The position numbers and the translations under genes were made by a program. From CAZRRV01 sp964602735 (GTDB taxonomy: Bacteria > Bacillota > Clostridia > Oscillospirales > Acutalibacteraceae), in the NCBI GenBank assembly GCA_964602735.1, contig CAZRRV010000022.1:1-25567 (forward strand): a DNA stretch of 25,567 bases, given 5' to 3'. The notes under the pieces are model-generated. The model ran no database searches, was not told the origin of the DNA, and worked only from the letters and a program-made list of their open reading frames with translations. Positions 21,677 to 25,567 of the stretch are shown in pieces. The first letter of the stretch is position 1. Each line of letters opens with the position of its first letter.

Positions 21677-23803
21677 ATGGAAACAGGTAAAATCGAAATT
21701 TTCATAAACGGCGAACAGGTGCGGAATTTCAGCGCCGCGCAAAAGAATTATGTTTACACCGTTGCCCGCGGTGAAAGTAAAGTGCCGGAGGTAACCGCGT
21801 TTCTCGCCGGAGAGTGCGGGAAACGCGCTCCTCTGAAAGTAACACAGGCGGAGAATACGAACGGCGCCGCAACCGTCGACGGCGGGGATCTCGGCGACTA
21901 CACCGTAACTTTCCGTACCGCGAAACTTCCGCTGAAACTATCGCAAATGGCGGATGTTTCGCAGGTGGAACTGACCGACGGTTTCTGGAAGGAAAAAACG
22001 GATCTTTTTTCCTCGACGACGGTAACCGACGTTTTCAATCTTCTGCTGAAACAGGGCGCGCTCCGCAATTTTGAAAGAGCCGCCGCGGGCGAAGGCAAAC
22101 CGGAAGCGTTTCCGTGGCACGACGGTCTCCTGTTTGAAACGATCGCCGCCGCAGGCGATTTTCTCAGAACCGGGGAAAACCCGGAACTGGAGAAAAAAAT
22201 CGACGGCATAATCGACACCGTATACCGAACTTCGCTTACACGCGAAAACGGCTATCTCTCAACTCACGCCATGCTCGAAACCCCCGGCAAATATTTCGAC
22301 GGGACCGGAAAAGCGCTTAAATATCACGACTGCTACAACTTCGGATGCATGGCGGAAGCGGCGGTTCATTACTACAAAGCCACAAAGAAAATCAAACTGC
22401 TTTTCGTGGCGGTACGGTACGCCGAATTTATAGTCGAAAATTACGGCTACGGTATACGCGCAGACGGCGATTATAAAATAAATATGGTGCCATCGCACAG
22501 TCTGTCGGAAGAAAGTATGCTCGAACTTTACACTCTGCTGCGCGACGAGCCGGAACTCGTCCGCGTTCTTGAAACATACAACGATAAATTCCCGCTCTCG
22601 ATAGATATTGAAAAATACGCCGATGTCGTGAAATTCTGGATTGAAAACAAAGGCAACTCCGACAAACGGATAAACGGGACTCTCTACGGCGAATACGCAC
22701 AGGACGACCGCTATTATTTCGATCAAACCGCCGCCGAAGGGCACGCGGTAAGGGCGAATCTGTTCTACACGGGGATGGCCGCCGCCGGACGCGAATTCCG
22801 CGATTTGAATTATCTGGAGAGCGCTCGGATTATCTGGGACAGTATTGTAGGCCGGCAGATGTATATTACGGGAGGAGTCGGCGCCACGGAAAAAGGCGAG
22901 GCTTACGGGCCGGAATACGATCTTCCCAACGACGGCTACTGTGAAACCTGCGCACAGGTGGCAATGGCGTTTTTCGGAGGGTATTTATCCGAATCGTTTG
23001 AAAGTTCGGCTTTCGCGGAAACAGTGGAGACACAGATGTACAACGGCATTTTGGGAGGAATATCCCTCGACGGGGAAAAATTTTATTATACGCAGCCGCT
23101 GAACAGCGTTTCGCACCGAAGATGGAGCGGACACGACGTCCCGTGCTGCCCTCCCATGCTTTTGAAATTTTATTCGACACTGGCAAATTATATTTACTCT
23201 TATAACGACGACACCGTTTATGTAAACCAGTTCGTTTCAAGCAGGCTCACTCTTGACAACTGCCGGCTCACACAGCAAAGCGGTATGCCGTATTCCGGCG
23301 CAACAAACGTAAGTTACTCGGGTGCGCCGAAAACGCTGAAAATTCGTCTGCCGGAATGGACGAAGGGCAAGGCGGAATTTAAGCTGAACGGTTCCGATGT
23401 GAATCCGCGGGTGGAAAACGGTTACGCCGTTGTACAAGTTGAAAATGGTGATTCCGTTTCGATTATGTTCGATATGAGCCCGCGCCGCGTATACGCCGAC
23501 AGCCGCGTGGAAGCCGATCGCGGGCGCGTGGCTTTCGCCCGCGGGCCGCTGATTTACTGCATTGAGGGAATCGACAATCCCGAACTTACGGTAACAACCT
23601 CGCCTGAAGATGAGATTGCCGTACCCGTAACCGCTCCTTTAACCGCGACGCGCGACAATAACGTATTCGAGGGGAAAACGGTAACTCTCGTTACACGCGC
23701 CGCGGCCGCCGGAAAAGAAGCCGAATGCAGGCTTATCCCGTTCTATCTGCGCGACAACCGCGGAGAATCCTACGATATTGTGTGGGCCAAAGAAAGCCGA
23801 TGA
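21677..23803 (+). CDS. Glycoside hydrolase family 127, beta-L-arabinofuranosidase-like
   Basis: GH127 enzymes release beta-L-arabinofuranose from plant hydroxyproline-linked oligosaccharides, using a cysteine nucleophile held by a zinc site. Aligning the DLPND and ETC motifs with the characterised bifidobacterial enzyme places the acid/base at Glu408, zinc ligands at Glu423, Cys425 and Cys491, and the nucleophile at Cys490 (in HDVPCCPPMLL). The catalytic (alpha/alpha)6 barrel runs from about 95 to 500, with beta domains behind it. Residues 1-80 look like an extra Ig-like or cadherin-like beta domain (INGEQV, NYVYTV, GDYTVTF), and there is no signal peptide, so the enzyme is probably cytoplasmic. 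It has its own perfect promoter and 240-nt leader; its stop overlaps comEA. At 708 residues it is slightly longer than usual. Confidence 0.9.
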   Translation: METGKIEIFINGEQVRNFSAAQKNYVYTVARGESKVPEVTAFLAGECGKRAPLKVTQAENTNGAATVDGGDLGDYTVTFRTAKLPLKLSQMADVSQVELTDGFWKEKTDLFSSTTVTDVFNLLLKQGALRNFERAAAGEGKPEAFPWHDGLLFETIAAAGDFLRTGENPELEKKIDGIIDTVYRTSLTRENGYLSTHAMLETPGKYFDGTGKALKYHDCYNFGCMAEAAVHYYKATKKIKLLFVAVRYAEFIVENYGYGIRADGDYKINMVPSHSLSEESMLELYTLLRDEPELVRVLETYNDKFPLSIDIEKYADVVKFWIENKGNSDKRINGTLYGEYAQDDRYYFDQTAAEGHAVRANLFYTGMAAAGREFRDLNYLESARIIWDSIVGRQMYITGGVGATEKGEAYGPEYDLPNDGYCETCAQVAMAFFGGYLSESFESSAFAETVETQMYNGILGGISLDGEKFYYTQPLNSVSHRRWSGHDVPCCPPMLLKFYSTLANYIYSYNDDTVYVNQFVSSRLTLDNCRLTQQSGMPYSGATNVSYSGAPKTLKIRLPEWTKGKAEFKLNGSDVNPRVENGYAVVQVENGDSVSIMFDMSPRRVYADSRVEADRGRVAFARGPLIYCIEGIDNPELTVTTSPEDEIAVPVTAPLTATRDNNVFEGKTVTLVTRAAAAGKEAECRLIPFYLRDNRGESYDIVWAKESR

Positions 23804-24339
23804 GCAATCCCGACGCGGACGGCGAAAGCCGCGAACAGGTAACGGACGATAATGCGGGCAAAAGCGGCGCTCCCGGGAAAAACAGGGAGATTTTAACCAA
23901 AGAAGAGCGCATCCTGCTTGCCGTAGCGCTGGTGCTTACGGGCTGTATTATGCTGATTAACGCTTTTCATACCGCCGATTTCAAGCCGACGGCGGTATAT
24001 AACACCGAAACTTCTTCATTCGTATCCTCGCCCGCCGCCTCCGCGCCGCCCTCCCCTTCCGACGGTGAAAGTCCTATAGAAAGCGGCAAGGCGGAAAGCG
24101 CGGAGCCTCCCGCCGCGGCTCCGGGTTCCGAAAGCGGAGAAACCCGAACAGTACACCTTAATTCGGCAACGCTTGAAGAACTGATGACGCTCCCGGGGAT
24201 CGGCGAGACAAAAGCGCGGGCAATAATCGCCTACCGCGAAGAAAACGGCGGCTTCGGTACGGTTGAAGAATTGCTTGAGGTGAACGGAATAGGAGAAAAA
24301 ACCCTTGAAAAATTCCGTGACCTTGTGGATCTGAATTAA
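23800..24339 (+). CDS. comEA: ComEA-family helix-hairpin-helix DNA-binding protein
   Basis: ComEA is a membrane-anchored receptor that holds incoming DNA for the ComEC channel. The 179-residue product has a charged cytoplasmic N-terminus (1-37), one membrane span (about 38-56, ILLAVALVLTGCIMLINAF), a low-complexity Ser/Pro/Glu/Ala linker (about 70-115) and two C-terminal HhH motifs: LPGIGETKA (131-139) and VNGIGEKTL (161-169), with the typical VHLNSATLEELMTL start. There is no SLBB-type domain between span and HhH, as B. subtilis ComEA has. The ATG overlaps the GH127 stop (ATGA); a longer upstream start would lie inside that gene. comEC is 7.5 kb away rather than adjacent. Taken alone, a generic HhH protein is a weaker alternative. 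Confidence 0.85.
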   Translation: MSNPDADGESREQVTDDNAGKSGAPGKNREILTKEERILLAVALVLTGCIMLINAFHTADFKPTAVYNTETSSFVSSPAASAPPSPSDGESPIESGKAESAEPPAAAPGSESGETRTVHLNSATLEELMTLPGIGETKARAIIAYREENGGFGTVEELLEVNGIGEKTLEKFRDLVDLN

Positions 24340-24491
24340 GGCGATACCGAAAAAACACGGCGCCGGATTTTCGTCGGTTAACCAAAAAACGGGAGGAATA
24401 TTTCGCGTGTTTCCCGGCCTTTCCGAAAAACGTGTAAGCAGGTGACACACAAAACTTTAAGGCGGTCGTTAAGCGTTATTGTCTTGGATCG

Positions 24492-24505
24492 GCGCCTCGC
24501 GGCGC
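24492..24505 (+). terminator. Possible weak terminator between comEA and ftsK
   Basis: GCGCC-TCGC-GGCGC forms a 5-bp hairpin followed by TGTTTCATACATTTT, a broken T-rich tail. It lies about 150 nt after comEA and 33 nt before ftsK, so it could also be in the ftsK leader. Confidence 0.3.
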
Positions 24506-24537
24506 TGTTTCATACATTTTAATTTTCGGAGTGAAAT

Positions 24538-25567
24538 ATGGCAGCAAAATCAAAAAAGAACAGCAGGACGGCAACCGCCATTAAAAAAAGCGAAAGCGAA
24601 AAGCAGGCGGCGAGGCAACACGCGATGTCGCCCGGACGGCGGCAGATGACGGCGGTAATTCTTTTTGCCGTCGCCGTATTTTTGCTTTTCGTAACCGTTA
24701 TTAAAGGGGAAAAAGCCTGGCTGTGGATGCACAATACATTGTTCGGGCTTTTCGGCATATGCGCTTATATATGGCCGATTGTTCTGGGGCTAATTGCGGT
24801 GCTGGCGGCGCTCGACAAACTCTACGGCGCCGTTTACGCGAAAATAATCGAGGGCTCGGTTACCGTTGTGCTTATAGGCGCGGCGGTCGATATTTTTTCC
24901 GGGCTGGCGTTGAATAACGGGTTCGCCGGGCATATCAAGCAGTGTTTCAAGCTCGGAGTTTCGTGGAAAAACGGAGGATTTTTCGGCGCGTTGATAGGTC
25001 ATCCGCTGACCGTGATGTTCGGTCACACCGGCGCGATAATAACCGTTATACTTTTAATTTTTGTATTCGTAATGCTCATAACCGGCACAACGCTCGTTTC
25101 GTTTTTCAGAACGGTTGCCGCACCGGTGAGAAAGCTCGAGCAGCACACGGAGCAGGCGTTTGAGCACCAGGAAGCCGGTTCGGCGGACGATGCGGATCAG
25201 ACGGCGGGACGGAAAAGACGGTTTAACGGTAATGTGGAAATGGACGGCGATACAAAACCGGCCGAACCGCCAATGACAGATAAACAGAAAAATCTGATTA
25301 AACTGTACGGAGGCGAAACGCCGACGGGAGACGGCGAAGAAGACGGCGGCACAGTATCCTCACGCGGCGCGGAGGCAACAGATGAGGAAGATACCGAAAA
25401 CGCGGCTCGAATCGTATCCGACGAACAGTCTGATCCCGTACTTGAAGGAGTAAATAAATCCATAGAAAACACGAACGAAAAAATACGCGTGCTCGGCGCG
25501 GCGCAGACGGACGATTCGCCCGATAAAAACAGTTACAGCTTTCCTCCGATTGATCTGCTTGAAAAAA
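24538..25567 (+). CDS. DNA translocase FtsK/SpoIIIE, 5' part
   Basis: FtsK/SpoIIIE proteins pump DNA through the closing septum. The window holds the first 343 codons with no stop. The product starts with a basic tail, then four membrane spans between about residue 38 and 185 (MTAVILFAVAVFLLFVTV, IWPIVLGLIAVLAAL, VTVVLIGAAVDIFSGLAL, IITVILLIFVFVMLI), then a long acidic linker, and reaches SYSFPPIDLLEK, the sequence that opens the conserved cytoplasmic part of FtsK. The RecA-like motor and gamma domains lie beyond the window edge. GGAG sits about 7 nt before the ATG. It may share transcripts with comEA or use a promoter in the 200-nt gap that I could not identify. Confidence 0.9.
   Translation, partial: MAAKSKKNSRTATAIKKSESEKQAARQHAMSPGRRQMTAVILFAVAVFLLFVTVIKGEKAWLWMHNTLFGLFGICAYIWPIVLGLIAVLAALDKLYGAVYAKIIEGSVTVVLIGAAVDIFSGLALNNGFAGHIKQCFKLGVSWKNGGFFGALIGHPLTVMFGHTGAIITVILLIFVFVMLITGTTLVSFFRTVAAPVRKLEQHTEQAFEHQEAGSADDADQTAGRKRRFNGNVEMDGDTKPAEPPMTDKQKNLIKLYGGETPTGDGEEDGGTVSSRGAEATDEEDTENAARIVSDEQSDPVLEGVNKSIENTNEKIRVLGAAQTDDSPDKNSYSFPPIDLLEK

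Noticed and set aside
1..25567. CRISPR arrays, tRNA or rRNA genes, insertion sequences, restriction or other defence genes
   Set aside because: None seen on either strand. RadC is sometimes linked to mobile or defence loci, but here it sits among chromosomal housekeeping genes.

Overview
This window looks like a piece of a scaffolded draft or metagenome assembly (one run of exactly 100 N) from an anaerobic Clostridia-type Firmicute, perhaps an Oscillospirales-like gut bacterium. The support is indirect: AGGAGG-type ribosome binding sites, several near-consensus TTGACA-N17-TATAAT promoters, the gene order prmA-prfB-alaS-HIT-PRT-comEC-holA-ruvX, the VALAA-ending tmRNA tag, and a DUF6056-like membrane protein. 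No rRNA or tRNA gene fixes the taxonomy.

Layout. 1-690: AT-richer, decayed phage- or ICE-like fragments lying against the 3' end of the tmRNA gene, a classic integration site. 710-1529 (minus): smpB followed after only 3 nt by ssrA, with one consensus promoter and a terminator. 1705-3526 (minus): two overlapping genes for membrane or surface proteins, with a consensus promoter about 200 nt upstream and a 10-G tract inside the second gene. 3934-6866 (minus): a clean three-gene sugar or polyol operon (two Gfo/Idh/MocA-type oxidoreductases and a TIM-barrel isomerase/epimerase) bounded by a perfect promoter and a terminator. 6923-8341 (minus): MATE exporter. 8373-8472: assembly gap. 8488-17813 (plus): a compact housekeeping operon for translation (prmA, prfB, alaS), nucleotide handling (HIT, PRT), DNA uptake (comEC), replication (holA) and rRNA/Holliday-junction processing (ruvX). 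17977-21335: RluD-type pseudouridine synthase (minus), RadC (plus), nicotinate phosphoribosyltransferase (minus). 21356-25567: a symmetric divergent promoter, a 240-nt structured leader, a GH127 beta-L-arabinofuranosidase overlapping comEA by 4 nt, and the 5' part of ftsK/spoIIIE.

How the genes work together. SmpB and tmRNA form the ribosome-rescue pair. The three-gene operon probably oxidises and isomerises a sugar or cyclitol. ComEC and ComEA, 7.5 kb apart, would belong to one DNA-uptake machine, although the ComEC C-terminal domain has lost its metal-binding motifs. The divergent pncB/GH127 promoter pair is embedded in a perfect inverted repeat and may be controlled jointly.

I did not find a recognisable new defence or mobile system. 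The most unusual signals are regulatory or structural: the palindromic divergent promoter, the two long structured leaders, the poly-G tract and the decayed element beside ssrA.
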